From NCBI GenBank assembly GCA_027621915.1, contig JAQCAD010000018.1, positions 1 through 57,441 of the forward strand: 57,441 nt of DNA. Direction: 5' to 3'. Under the pieces are notes generated by a model that worked only from the letters and a program-made list of their open reading frames with translations, had not been told where the DNA came from and did no database searches. The position numbers and the translations under genes are program-made. Positions 8,172-17,767 of the stretch are shown here, piece after piece. The stretch comes from Pseudomonadota bacterium (lineage in GTDB: Bacteria; Pseudomonadota; Gammaproteobacteria; Steroidobacterales; Woeseiaceae). Positions within the stretch are counted from its first letter, which is position 1; every line of letters begins with the position of its first letter.

Positions 8172-9575
8172 TTACTCACTCGTTGTTTCCTGCCCTTTGG
8201 ACTCACGCATTATTCGCATGGCCATGAAGCCTACGAAGGCGACACCAAGCGCGAGGCCGAACCAAAGCGTCAGCGTTCGCCAATCAACCTTGTCATCGGT
8301 GTGCAATCGATCGGTCCCGCCGAGCGCAATTCGCGAACCAAGAGTCGCTACGCTTGCCTGCCCATTCCCTGATGCGAGGCTGGTTATAGATCTGACGCCG
8401 TATGTCCGGTGTTGCGGAAATCCTGATTCGGCATCGACCGCACGTCCCGTCGCCAGCGTGTAAGGCGCAGGCCCTTGCGCGAGAAACAAAAGCGTGTCCG
8501 GCCTCCAGCCGATTTCGAGATGAATTTCAGCATCGGGCTGTCCGTGTGTAACCACCACCTTGACGCGGCTGCTTCGGGTTCGCGAAATGTCTACCGCGTC
8601 GCTTTCAATGATGCTGTCACCCTGGCCGATGTGGTGCCAGTTTTCCTGTATAACGCGGTACCAGCGGCCCTGGCTTTCGGACCAGAGATAGACGTCAGAT
8701 GTGATCACGGTATTCGACACTGGCAGTACGACGCGAACACGGTCGATCTTCGGTGCGCCGCCCAGTGAGAAGACTCGTCCCCCGTCGTCCGCGTCTATTT
8801 CTGATTGGGTCAGCAAGAACTCCTCTCTGACAATACCCTTGACGCCCAGCGTGTACACGGCGCTGATGTCGGCAAGGCCCCAGCCTGCCGGGACGTCATT
8901 CCACGTGATTCGCAGGTAATCGTGAGTTGATCGGGACAAGCGCACCCGGCGTTGGACAATGCTCGTTGACGCTTCGTTGAGGTCCGCAACGGCTGCAGAA
9001 CCTAACATTGCCCATTCCCCGAGACTGTTGCTGCCTTCGACCGAAACCTGGCCAATGAAACCTGTATCAACTTGCGTCCAGTAAAGATCCAGCGCTTCTA
9101 TACCCTCGTCAAGTTCGCGTGTGTCGACAATGTATGACCTGAGCTCACGTTTTCCTGCTTCATCGGGAGGCGCATCAGTCGAAAGTTCGATCCGTGCGAA
9201 ATCACCCCGTCGCTCAAACAGCAATTGAATATCTTCACTCGTAATAGGTTTCGAATTCTTGAAGAGAGGAACAAAAGGCAATGGCCTGGTTCTTTCGACC
9301 TGCTCGATGTCGTCGCTTGCCGGTTGAAAGATTCGCGGTAGCGGATCGCCGTCCGCGTTGTAGACGCCGGCATCCCGAAGCTCGGGATCAGTCACCGACT
9401 GATTAACGTCGAGTGGCAGGCGAATCGAGTAAAAACTCGCCGGCTCCCGAACGACCACCGGAAATCCCCAGGCGTAGTCGTTCATTTCCGGAAATACAGT
9501 TTCGTCATGACCAGACTGGGCCAGCGCCGTGTCGGCGGCGATGCAGGTTGCGATTATCAGGACCAGGCTTTTCAT
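8172..9575 (-). CDS. DUF3999 family protein, secreted and membrane-anchored
   Basis: The 467-residue product has a signal peptide (about 1-19, ending ALAQ), a long beta-rich extracytoplasmic region with several jelly-roll-like stretches, and one membrane helix near the C-terminus (LWFGLALGVAFVGF) followed by a short basic tail. This matches DUF3999. The open frame reaches 9716, but the extra 47 codons lie inside the upstream gene, so the ATG at 9575 is used. It starts four bases after the DUF2339 stop. The two families are often neighbours, so a joint envelope role is likely, but no biochemical function is known to me. Confidence 0.85.
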   Translation of the reverse strand: MKSLVLIIATCIAADTALAQSGHDETVFPEMNDYAWGFPVVVREPASFYSIRLPLDVNQSVTDPELRDAGVYNADGDPLPRIFQPASDDIEQVERTRPLPFVPLFKNSKPITSEDIQLLFERRGDFARIELSTDAPPDEAGKRELRSYIVDTRELDEGIEALDLYWTQVDTGFIGQVSVEGSNSLGEWAMLGSAAVADLNEASTSIVQRRVRLSRSTHDYLRITWNDVPAGWGLADISAVYTLGVKGIVREEFLLTQSEIDADDGGRVFSLGGAPKIDRVRVVLPVSNTVITSDVYLWSESQGRWYRVIQENWHHIGQGDSIIESDAVDISRTRSSRVKVVVTHGQPDAEIHLEIGWRPDTLLFLAQGPAPYTLATGRAVDAESGFPQHRTYGVRSITSLASGNGQASVATLGSRIALGGTDRLHTDDKVDWRTLTLWFGLALGVAFVGFMAMRIMRESKGQETTSE

Positions 9576-9579
9576 CGAG

Positions 9580-12303
9580 CTATTCTTCCGTGGGTTGATT
9601 GGAATGAACCGACTGTTTTGGTGGCGCGGGCGCGAAATAGCCGACGACCAGCAGCATTGCGCCAACACCCAGGAACGAGATGATGCGCGCAACTGTGCCG
9701 GTATTGCCAAGGTCAATTAAAAACAGTTTGACCACTACCAGCGCCATGAGTCCGGTTCCCGTCATCCATACCCAGCGTTTCGCGTGCCGCGCGCCCCAAA
9801 CCATGCCACCCAGCCCGAGAATCGCCCAGTAAATAGAGAGTGAGGATTGAACCGCTACCGTTTGCATCAACGCGAACTGGCGCCATTCGATATTGCCAAG
9901 ATTGTGCACGCCCCTGATAACCATAATCGTCGAAAGGATAAACGCCGCCACTCCCCAGCTGACCATGAGCGGGCGGTGCTGGTCTTGTGTAATCCATCCG
10001 GTCGTCCGACTGCCAGTCACGGTCACGTGCAGTGCAATCGCGAGGCCGATGATCGTGAGTAAATCGAACGGATTCAGCAGAGGTATGTACGGCAGGGGTG
10101 CAGGATTAGCCGCGCCGCTGATTCCTGCTATGCCGATGGCGACCAATTGCAGTGTGACCAGGACACCTGCGACCAAAAAGTACGAACTCCAGTACCGCTG
10201 CAACGGCCAGGGCAGACGATCCCGCCCAAAGGTAATGAGCAAAGTACCGGCGAGTGGAACGAGCATTGCGGCGCTCAACCGCCAGACCTCGGAAAAACCT
10301 GCCTGGTCCAACCGCCAGACGAGCTCGAATACGAGCATCGATACGATCGCCAGAGCGCCGGCGAAATGCCAGTTCGCCTCGAGTTTGCCTCGTCCGTCGT
10401 CGAATGCGCGCAATACTGCGAAATGCACGATCGCTGCAGCGACCCAGAACAAAAAGCCAATACCGACGAACAGATGCCCGAATTCCACCAGGTACAGGAT
10501 TCCCAGCAAACCGAAGAGGGGCAGGCAGGCGAGGGTGGTTAGCCGCGCAATTGCCCAGTTCAGGTGGCGTGCCAGCCAGGTCAACAATGCCGCACTGACA
10601 ACGGCAAAAGCCAGGAGCCCGTGCACTTCATTATTGCCCGATGCGCGATCGAGTACTTCGGCGCTGCCGGTCGCCGCCCACCAGCCAATTCCCCAGAGAA
10701 AGAGCGCGTTGGCAGCCAACGCCTGCATCGGAATCGGCTTCGCGTCGATTTGGAGCCGCCGGGCGGAAAACAGCGCGGCGATGCTGATCAGCATTCCGCC
10801 AAGAAAGTTGCCATTCAGTACTGCAATTCCGGCGCCGGACTGCCACCCGTGCGCGATGAAAGCGATACCGCTGGCTGCAACAAGTGCTGCACCCGAAAGC
10901 CTGGCGAGAAATCCGTTCTGTCGCACGCCAACCCAGATCAGCGCCGCGCCTTCCAGCGCCCAGGCCACTGCTGTCCAGCGGTCGTCGAGTGCGAGTGGCA
11001 CTGCGATAGTTGCGAAGGCAACGGCGAGCGCGACATATGACTCGATCAGCAGCCGCATTTCCTGTGTGCGCACACGATGCAGCCAGGTGCCGACCAATGT
11101 ATAAAAAATTGCCAGCATTATTGCGCTGATCGCCAGGCCGTACTCAGTGTTGTCAACCAGTTGTGCCTGCAACGCAAAGGCGATGACTGGCGTACCAAAT
11201 AACAATGTTCCGTCGACAACACCTCGCAATTCCGGCGGCTGCCTGAACGCGAACAGGATTGCAATTGCCTGGTAAAACAACAGGAACAAGATAAGAAACG
11301 GCTCAGTGCTCGCGAACAACTCTGGCCGGTAATATTCGTAACCCCAAAGCGTGCCGACGCCGAAGGTAAAGGCGAAGCCGATGAGGTTTAGCGAACGCCA
11401 GGCTTTGTGCCAGGCGATGCCGAGAATCGCCGAGTTGAGCAACAGGTAGTAACTAAACAGTGCAACATGATTGCCTGAGCCGGTCGATACCAGCACAGGG
11501 GCGAGGAAACCGCCGACAGTACCGAAAATTGCCAGCCACCTGGCATTCTGCAATACGGCAAGCATGCCCGTGAACGCGGTCAGTAGCACCAGGAGAACGA
11601 ACGCAAACGGCGCGGGCAGCAGCGGATGAACGCGAAATGCAGAGAATATCGTCAGGTACAAAATTCCGATACCGCCGCCCTGCAGGCTCAGCGCATAAGT
11701 CTGCATCTTGTCACGAAGCCGCCAGCCGATAGTCAACAGTGCGCCAGCGCCAATCGCAACCGCGAGGTAACGCGCTTCGAGTGGTATGACGATGAACTGT
11801 CGTTCGACGGCATATTTCAAAAGAAATGACACGCCAAAAAACGACACGATAACGCCGACCTTGACCGGAACATTGCCCGTCGATATCCATTCTTTCGCTG
11901 CGACGAAAAGTTTCTCCACAGGGGTAATGGAAGCCGGCCGGTCTGCCGGTTTTTCAGGGGATTTCCATTTCGACACCGGGGATGGCTGTTTAGTGGACTT
12001 TGGTACGGTTAGCGATTCAGCACGACTGTCTACAACGTCTGCCACCGGTTCCGGCTCGAAAAGCGAAACCGGTTTTTTGATCGCGGCTGGTTCCCGATTC
12101 GGCGAGCCCTGCAGCGATGATTTCAGCTGAATGTGAATCCGCGCCAGTTGCTCGTCGATATCCTTCATTCGCAGATTCAGTCCGCGAATTCGTCCAAGCA
12201 GGTACCCGGCGAATGCGCCGACACCCATTCCGAGCACAGCATCGCCGACATTCGCAAGCCAAAGTCCCAGCAACCCGAACAAAATGATGTAGATCAGCTG
12301 CAT
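9580..12303 (-). CDS. DUF2339 family polytopic membrane protein
   Basis: This 907-residue protein has a short N-terminal helix (about 3-20), a Gly-rich segment, a coiled-coil-like stretch with MKDIDEQLARI (about 46-56), a charged linker (about 70-145), then roughly two dozen hydrophobic helices to residue about 895. Domain order and length fit DUF2339. The linker carries Lys/Pro-rich low-complexity sequence. It is the first gene of a two-gene operon with DUF3999. The function is unknown; the many-helix core suggests a transporter or scaffold, which is inference only. The 193-bp gap upstream holds its promoter and shows no obvious hairpin. Confidence 0.85.
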   Translation of the reverse strand: MQLIYIILFGLLGLWLANVGDAVLGMGVGAFAGYLLGRIRGLNLRMKDIDEQLARIHIQLKSSLQGSPNREPAAIKKPVSLFEPEPVADVVDSRAESLTVPKSTKQPSPVSKWKSPEKPADRPASITPVEKLFVAAKEWISTGNVPVKVGVIVSFFGVSFLLKYAVERQFIVIPLEARYLAVAIGAGALLTIGWRLRDKMQTYALSLQGGGIGILYLTIFSAFRVHPLLPAPFAFVLLVLLTAFTGMLAVLQNARWLAIFGTVGGFLAPVLVSTGSGNHVALFSYYLLLNSAILGIAWHKAWRSLNLIGFAFTFGVGTLWGYEYYRPELFASTEPFLILFLLFYQAIAILFAFRQPPELRGVVDGTLLFGTPVIAFALQAQLVDNTEYGLAISAIMLAIFYTLVGTWLHRVRTQEMRLLIESYVALAVAFATIAVPLALDDRWTAVAWALEGAALIWVGVRQNGFLARLSGAALVAASGIAFIAHGWQSGAGIAVLNGNFLGGMLISIAALFSARRLQIDAKPIPMQALAANALFLWGIGWWAATGSAEVLDRASGNNEVHGLLAFAVVSAALLTWLARHLNWAIARLTTLACLPLFGLLGILYLVEFGHLFVGIGFLFWVAAAIVHFAVLRAFDDGRGKLEANWHFAGALAIVSMLVFELVWRLDQAGFSEVWRLSAAMLVPLAGTLLITFGRDRLPWPLQRYWSSYFLVAGVLVTLQLVAIGIAGISGAANPAPLPYIPLLNPFDLLTIIGLAIALHVTVTGSRTTGWITQDQHRPLMVSWGVAAFILSTIMVIRGVHNLGNIEWRQFALMQTVAVQSSLSIYWAILGLGGMVWGARHAKRWVWMTGTGLMALVVVKLFLIDLGNTGTVARIISFLGVGAMLLVVGYFAPAPPKQSVHSNQPTEE

Positions 12304-12496
12304 AATTCGTCCAGCTCCTTCCTCGATCCTGGCGATCCCCAGGGTGCGTAATCATCGTGCACCCCGATCGTCAAATATAGCGACCTCGTCGCTGTTTGAG
12401 GCAGCGCGCGAAGCTCCGTACTGCAATCCTAATGATCGCTGGAATCGATAGTTGAGGATTTCAGGATTTTAACCTGATGAATGCATGATGCAGGCA

Positions 12497-13174
12497 CTAT
12501 TTCGCGTCGTGAAAAATGATGCCCAGCGTCAGACGCTCACCGCTGCGTAATTCGCTCACACCGTGCCGCATTTTTACGCGGTAATATCCGCGCGACCCTT
12601 GCCTGGGCCTTTCGTTAACGGCAAATACGACGCCATGGCCTTTCTGAAGTCGTACGACCTGCGCGCGCGACTGCATGCGTGGCCGCTGCCCGGTAAGAAC
12701 AAACTCTCCCCCTTCAAATCGACCTGGGTCGGTCAGCAGGATGACCACCTGCAGCGGAAAAACATGCTCGCCATACAGATCCTGATGCAGGCAATTGAAA
12801 TCGCCTTTGCCGTAACGGAGCATTAACGGCGTTGGGCGAGTCTGCCCATCAGCGTGGCACCGCGACAACATTTCCTCGTGAGTATTCGGAAAGCGTATGG
12901 TCGACTTCATCTGCTCGTGCCAGCGGTTCGCGAATGTCACGAGTTCCGTGTAAAGCGAGCGCCGCAGATCGGCAACTTCCGGCGGCAGCGGATACGAGAA
13001 ATATTTGTACTCGCCCTGACCGAATCCATGTCGTTGCATGATGATATGACTGCGAAAAGGTGCTTCAGCCGTGAACATCGACGCCAACTCGTCACAAACA
13101 GGGTCGGATATCAGCCGTCCAAGACTTGCATAGCCGCGAGACTCGAGCACCTCTGTGGAAATCTTCTGAATCAT
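12497..13174 (-). CDS. 2OG-Fe(II) oxygenase (PF09859-type)
   Basis: This 225-residue protein carries the double-stranded beta-helix motifs of Fe(II)/2-oxoglutarate oxygenases: HQD (about 132-134), a distal His in KMRHGVSEL, and an Arg in RSGERLTLG for the 2-oxoglutarate carboxylate. LRYGKGDFNCLHQDLYG and the C-terminal GIIFHDAK closely match the family labelled in Pfam as oxygenase acting on damaged DNA. That label is inferred from AlkB likeness, so the true substrate is uncertain. It is a single gene, with about 100 bases on the start side before the creatininase-family gene. Confidence 0.85.
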   Translation of the reverse strand: MIQKISTEVLESRGYASLGRLISDPVCDELASMFTAEAPFRSHIIMQRHGFGQGEYKYFSYPLPPEVADLRRSLYTELVTFANRWHEQMKSTIRFPNTHEEMLSRCHADGQTRPTPLMLRYGKGDFNCLHQDLYGEHVFPLQVVILLTDPGRFEGGEFVLTGQRPRMQSRAQVVRLQKGHGVVFAVNERPRQGSRGYYRVKMRHGVSELRSGERLTLGIIFHDAK

Positions 13175-13273
13175 ATTGAGACAATACTAGATCCGTTTTC
13201 GCACCCACACTGGATGGTTTCGGACCTCTAACCTGACCAGCGGCGTTCCCCCGGAAGCGGACCGAAACCGGAC

Positions 13274-14188
13274 TTACAGTTTCGGCGGTCTTAACTCATT
13301 CCATCGTTCAATGAACTTCACCGAGGCCTGTACGAAATCCTCGGTTTCCTGGCGGCCCTGTTCGGCGCTCGATTCCTTGAGGTCGCGTACGCCCCAGACG
13401 CCTGTCGATGACATTTCGTCCGAGGATGTGCCTTTGCCGGTTTCTTCCGCTTTCAGACCTTCCGCGAGGAACACTCTCAGTGCTGTCGGGTCACCAGCAA
13501 TCACGTCAGGCAACATTTTTTCCAGGTGCGCCGGCATGTTCAGCGTCGCGGTCTTGGCACTGTCCATATCCACCAGCGACGGAATTAAATACAGAGAGTT
13601 TGATGTCTCGCCAACGCCGCCGTGCCGGTCGAAAACCTTGCCGGGTGGAATTGACGTGCCTTCGAGATAAGGGGTTGCCGCAGCGCCGAGGTCGACCGCT
13701 ATACCGGCTGTTTCCTGGTTGATGCGATCAACAATGAACGTAGTAATGGCACTATTGCCACCGTGCGCATTTAAGAACATTAAACGCTTGAAGCCGTGCC
13801 TTATCAGGCTTGCTGCCGCTTCTACGTAAACGGCCTGGATGGTCTCCGACGACAACGTAATCGTACCCGGGAATCCCATGTGATAGGGAGACTGGCCCGG
13901 CATAAGGATTGGCGCAACCAGCACGTCCGTCCGTTGTGCAATCAACTTCGCGCGTTCGACACCATTCAGATAGTCCGTGCCAATTGGCAGATGCAGACCG
14001 TGCTGTTCCAGCGACGCGACGGGCACGATTACCATGTCGGTTCGCTGCAATAGCTCGCGAACTTCCGGCACCGTCATATGTGGCAGGTAGTTTCTGACCT
14101 TGGCCTGGTCCCAAATCGGGTTTTCCTGGGCAGCCAGCTGGCCACACAGGCAAGACAACGTGAAAAAAGCAATAAAGATTCGGCGCAT
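13274..14188 (-). CDS. Secreted creatininase-family amidohydrolase
   Basis: The 304-residue product has a signal peptide (about 1-21, QLAAQ). The creatininase fold follows, with metal-ligand motifs EQHG (61-64), Asp72 in GTD, His142 in NAHGGN (140-145), and a later HGGVGET containing the last Glu ligand. Family members hydrolyse cyclic or small amides such as creatinine or formamides. Export is unusual, because characterised members are cytoplasmic. The start is the ATG at 14188, with AAGGAGG six bases upstream; the longer frame to 14260 overlaps the upstream gene. It lies 56 bases after the CadC-like regulator, probably in one transcript. Confidence 0.85.
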   Translation of the reverse strand: MRRIFIAFFTLSCLCGQLAAQENPIWDQAKVRNYLPHMTVPEVRELLQRTDMVIVPVASLEQHGLHLPIGTDYLNGVERAKLIAQRTDVLVAPILMPGQSPYHMGFPGTITLSSETIQAVYVEAAASLIRHGFKRLMFLNAHGGNSAITTFIVDRINQETAGIAVDLGAAATPYLEGTSIPPGKVFDRHGGVGETSNSLYLIPSLVDMDSAKTATLNMPAHLEKMLPDVIAGDPTALRVFLAEGLKAEETGKGTSSDEMSSTGVWGVRDLKESSAEQGRQETEDFVQASVKFIERWNELRPPKL

Positions 14189-14244
14189 GATCGCCTCCTT
14201 GTGAATGTGTTTGTAGCCCACCGGACAGGCCGCGGTCGGGGGAA

Positions 14245-16101
14245 TCAGTTCGTGCCGCAATTCAGTTTATCGTTTTCCCATCGACAACCGATATCCCGCC
14301 AGTAGTCGCTAATGCCAAGCTGATCAAGGAAACGAGGAAAATCGGCATGTCGACGGAGCGCGCTGAATTCATCGAGATAGATCAGTTCAATGTCGAAGAA
14401 GCTTGGATCATCCACCAGGCGCCAGGTCAATTCCATTGCCTTATCCGATTGCCCGGCGATCGCCCACAGTGCGACCAATACATTCGCAGGAATGATATTT
14501 AGCGTGGTGTATTCCTGCAGCACCGAATTCATAGCCTCCGATGTCGGAGAAATCGTGAGCTCATCGAATACCGGATCCACCCAGGACGGATCGGCCCCGT
14601 AAAGAATCATCGCGTGCTGCACGGCTTCACGTGCTTCATCGCCCTTGCCATCCCGTACGAGGAACAACGCATAACTGAGTTGATGAATAGGCGCGCCCTG
14701 GCCCAGTGTGTTGGCGACAGTGTAGAACCGCCGGGCATTTTCCATGTCATTTTTCCAGAAGTATGAGATGGCCAACCGGCTGTTCAGAACCTGCGCATCG
14801 GGTTCCATCTCCCAGGCGCGAACAGCAGCATTCAGCGAATCGTTCACGCGACCGACGGCTGCCAGCAGGCGGGAGTGATAATGGTGAGACGGCGGGTATT
14901 CGGCGACGCTAGTTGTGGCTATGTCGAATGCCTCCGTCGCCGCCAGCCAGTCTCCGCGCTTCAAGAGAACGTAGCCATGTACGGTCTGTGCGGCGTCGTG
15001 GATTTTCGGATCCTGGCTGACGCCTGCATCGGCGGTTGTGATCGCCAGGTCAAACATCTCTTCTCTGGCGCGGTAATCAGCCAGCAGCATGTACGAGTTT
15101 GCGAGATCCAGGTAAGCCGGACCGTAGCCGGGATCCAGTTCAATTGATTCGATGAAGAACGCAACCGCGCGGTCAAGCGAATCCTTGTCGCGTTTTTCCA
15201 GGTAATACTGACCCAATAAAAATTTGTCGTATGCCTCGGAGTTCGTCGGTCTGCTGGAAGCGGTGACGGCCTCTGCCGATTTGCCGCGTATCTTGTCTCG
15301 CACAGCGGTCGCGACCTGTTCATGCAAATCGAAAATCTCGTCGTCCGTGCCTGTGAATGTGCCGGCCCATTCCACAACACTTTCCCGATCGTCTATACGA
15401 GCTGTAATCTTTATTTGTCCGTTCATCTGTTGAACGCTGCCGAATACCACCCACCCGACGCCATAACGATCGGCAATGTCCGTGGCAGTATCACTTTCGC
15501 TCGGCAAAATGCCCTTCTTGATTTCTAGATTGGGCACTTCATAGAGGGTGCTGACCAGTTGTTCGGTGAAACCATCGACCGTTGGCTGGGTTGCTTCACT
15601 GCTCATGTTGGCAAACTGCGTAATGACAACCGAATCGATTGTATGAGGCGGTCGTACGGGGGATGGCCACGTGAACCAGAAAACGCCTGCCGCAACGATC
15701 ACGATTGCAACGGCGAGGCCCGGAATCCATTTTCGCGGACGTTCAACGTCTTGTGGCACAGCGTCCGAACCAACGAGTGGCACTATCAGTCGATAGCCGC
15801 GCCCATGAATGGTTTCGATATATTTAGGTTTTCGCGGATTATCGTTGTCGAGCGCCGCTCGCAGGCCCTTGATGCAACCGGTAATCGACTCATCTGAGGT
15901 CGCGCGTCCATTCCAGACTTCATCAACCAGGTGTTGCTTGCTGACAACGCCTGGCTGGTGCTCGGCCAGCGTCACCAGCGCTTTCATCTGCTTCGGTTCG
16001 AGATGCGATTCGTTGCCTTCCCACCGCACAATATTACGGTCAGGAATGACCTTGAATGGCCCGAATTCGAAGCCTCGCTGCAGATCGCTTTTTGTTGACA
16101 T
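14245..16101 (-). CDS. CadC/ToxR-like membrane transcription regulator with TPR sensor domain
   Basis: This 618-residue protein has an OmpR-type winged-helix domain at about 11-108 (VVSKQHLVDEVW, then YIETIHGRGYRL), one membrane helix at about 122-142, a region resembling the FlgO/adenylate-cyclase-linked beta domain (about 155-250), and TPR-like helices to the end. It has no receiver domain, so signalling is probably direct from periplasm to DNA as in CadC. The ATG at 16101 fits the usual short start; the longer frame to 16278 adds basic, non-family sequence. The creatininase gene downstream is the likely co-transcribed partner, and the divergent haem-motif lipoprotein is another candidate target. 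Confidence 0.85.
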   Translation of the reverse strand: MSTKSDLQRGFEFGPFKVIPDRNIVRWEGNESHLEPKQMKALVTLAEHQPGVVSKQHLVDEVWNGRATSDESITGCIKGLRAALDNDNPRKPKYIETIHGRGYRLIVPLVGSDAVPQDVERPRKWIPGLAVAIVIVAAGVFWFTWPSPVRPPHTIDSVVITQFANMSSEATQPTVDGFTEQLVSTLYEVPNLEIKKGILPSESDTATDIADRYGVGWVVFGSVQQMNGQIKITARIDDRESVVEWAGTFTGTDDEIFDLHEQVATAVRDKIRGKSAEAVTASSRPTNSEAYDKFLLGQYYLEKRDKDSLDRAVAFFIESIELDPGYGPAYLDLANSYMLLADYRAREEMFDLAITTADAGVSQDPKIHDAAQTVHGYVLLKRGDWLAATEAFDIATTSVAEYPPSHHYHSRLLAAVGRVNDSLNAAVRAWEMEPDAQVLNSRLAISYFWKNDMENARRFYTVANTLGQGAPIHQLSYALFLVRDGKGDEAREAVQHAMILYGADPSWVDPVFDELTISPTSEAMNSVLQEYTTLNIIPANVLVALWAIAGQSDKAMELTWRLVDDPSFFDIELIYLDEFSALRRHADFPRFLDQLGISDYWRDIGCRWENDKLNCGTN

Positions 16102-16396
16102 GGTGAATGCCTGACTTTTTCGATCCGGAATTGGACCTTGATTATAGTCTGCCCGGGGTACAAATAAGCCGTTTGCACGGTTTTCGACCGGCCGTCCGCC
16201 AAAGCTGATGCTGACGCCGGTTTGCCGGACGAACCGACAACAGCGTCGTCCGCATGCGGTGTCCCGAAACAGCGACAACGCTGCGTTTCTGCCCTGGATT
16301 GTGACAGGCGTCGCGTTTTGCCGGAACTAAACCGATAACATCTGAGAAGGTAAATTCTTTTCCTTACAGTTTGTAAGCCGGCAGGCGTAGAACACC
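16102..16396. promoter_or_regulatory. Divergent promoter region between the CadC-like regulator and the haem-motif lipoprotein
   Basis: These 295 bases separate two divergent genes and contain no open frame I trust. Loose candidate elements near the plus-strand gene are GATAAC (about 16332) and AAGG (about 16347). No clean inverted repeat was found by eye, so the regulator's own binding site is not identified. Confidence 0.4.
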
Positions 16397-17677
16397 ATGA
16401 AGAAACCGTTCATTGTTCGGACAATATTGGCGATCGTTGTGACCCTGTTGTCACTGACCGGCTGCGAAGTAGAATCCTATGACGACGCGATATCGCGTCT
16501 TGGTACGAGTCCGCCGCCAGCCATTCCGCCTCCACCTCCACCGCCTCCACCACCGCCCCCTCCACCACCACCGCCGCCAGCGTTTGGTCCGAATTTTTCG
16601 GAAATACAGGCAGCGGTGTTTACGCCAAGTTGTGCTTCATCGAATTGTCACGGCGCTGCGGCGCAAGGCGGGTTGAACCTGACCGCCGCGAACAGCTATG
16701 CGGAACTGTTTGGTATTGCCAGCTCACAGGATGCAAATTTTCAGCGTGTCGAGCCGTTCCAGCCGGATAACAGTTACCTGATTCGAAAGCTTGAAAACGC
16801 AGTGGGCATCGTTGGCGGCATGATGCCGCCCGGTGGGGCGTTGCCGGCAGCTTCGATCACTACCATCCGGACCTGGATAACAAATGGTGCGATCGACGAT
16901 CGTGTCGTCGTGCTCGATCCGGTTCAGGTGCAATCACTGTCTCCGATGCCGAATGCGAATCTTGCCGCACAGCCGACGCAGATCATTGCCGGCTTCACCC
17001 GTGAGCTGAACGCGACGTCGGTGAATGCCACCACATTCATCCTCGAATCGAGTGGAGGGGATGGTTCATTTGTCGATGGCACTGTTGTGCAGATCGCCGC
17101 GGCAACACCACCCGCGCTGGTCGCCGGAAATCCGATGTCCGCAGTATTTAGCCTCAACGGCGTCGTGCTGGCTGACGATATATATAGAGTCAGGCTGTTG
17201 GGCAATGTCGCCGGACCGGTGATCATGGACCTGGATGGAAATGCACTCGATGGCGAAAACTTTGGTGCGTTTCCGTCTGGCAACGGCACCGCAGGCGGCG
17301 ACTACCAGGCTTTCTTTACAATCACGACGCCGGTAGTTGTGCAGCCAACGCTCGCAGATATACAGCTTAATGTGTTCACGCCATCCTGCGCGAGTTGCCA
17401 CAACGGTGTCGGTGGCATATTGCCTGGTGTAATGGACCTCACCAGCGTCAATGCAAGTTACCTGGCGCTGGTCGGAGCTGGTGGCGCCGGCATCCCGAGT
17501 ACACAGCAGCCTGCGGTGCTCAGAGTGGCACCCGGTGACCCGAACGCCAGTTACCTGGTGCGCAAACTGGAAGGTACGGCCGGTATTGCCGGCGGACCAA
17601 TGCCGCCCATCGGCCCGATTGATCCAGCGCTGATTACGGTGATCCGACAGTGGATCACCAACGGCGCGCCACAATAA
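16397..17677 (+). CDS. Lipoprotein with 18-residue polyproline tract and two cytochrome-c-like domains
   Basis: This 426-residue lipoprotein (lipobox LTGC, Cys23) has a tract of 18 consecutive prolines (44-61), then domain A with Cys79-X4-Cys84-His85, a middle Ig/SbsA-like beta domain (about 170-310, with EDGENFGAF-type ending and FFTITTP), and domain B with the canonical Cys331-X2-Cys334-His335. Both outer domains share the pattern VFTPSC...SYLxRKLE...MPP...WITNGA, so they arose by duplication. CX4CH occurs in some multihaem cytochromes, but whether domain A binds haem is unknown. The proline tract should need EF-P for translation and would make a stiff spacer off the membrane. A PQQ dehydrogenase gene follows after 90 bases. 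Confidence 0.8.
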   Translation: MKKPFIVRTILAIVVTLLSLTGCEVESYDDAISRLGTSPPPAIPPPPPPPPPPPPPPPPPPAFGPNFSEIQAAVFTPSCASSNCHGAAAQGGLNLTAANSYAELFGIASSQDANFQRVEPFQPDNSYLIRKLENAVGIVGGMMPPGGALPAASITTIRTWITNGAIDDRVVVLDPVQVQSLSPMPNANLAAQPTQIIAGFTRELNATSVNATTFILESSGGDGSFVDGTVVQIAAATPPALVAGNPMSAVFSLNGVVLADDIYRVRLLGNVAGPVIMDLDGNALDGENFGAFPSGNGTAGGDYQAFFTITTPVVVQPTLADIQLNVFTPSCASCHNGVGGILPGVMDLTSVNASYLALVGAGGAGIPSTQQPAVLRVAPGDPNASYLVRKLEGTAGIAGGPMPPIGPIDPALITVIRQWITNGAPQ

Positions 17678-17767
17678 AACTCACCATTACCTGATCTGTA
17701 TTATCCTGTAGCCGGCAAGAAAGGTTCGTCGCCTGCCGCGAGCCTGTTTCGTTGATCGGGTGGGATA

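Noticed and set aside
9893-11104. 403-codon plus-strand open frame
   Set aside because: It lies antisense inside the DUF2339 gene. Its product is Ala/Ser/Arg/Pro-rich with no hydrophobic or domain pattern, as expected for the mirror of a GC-rich membrane-protein gene.
16511-16577. CCN-rich tract read as a DNA repeat or CRISPR-like array
   Set aside because: It is an in-frame proline run with mixed codons and no spacer structure.
17066-17674. 202-codon minus-strand open frame
   Set aside because: It mirrors the lipoprotein gene; scattered Cys and His residues have no conserved spacing.
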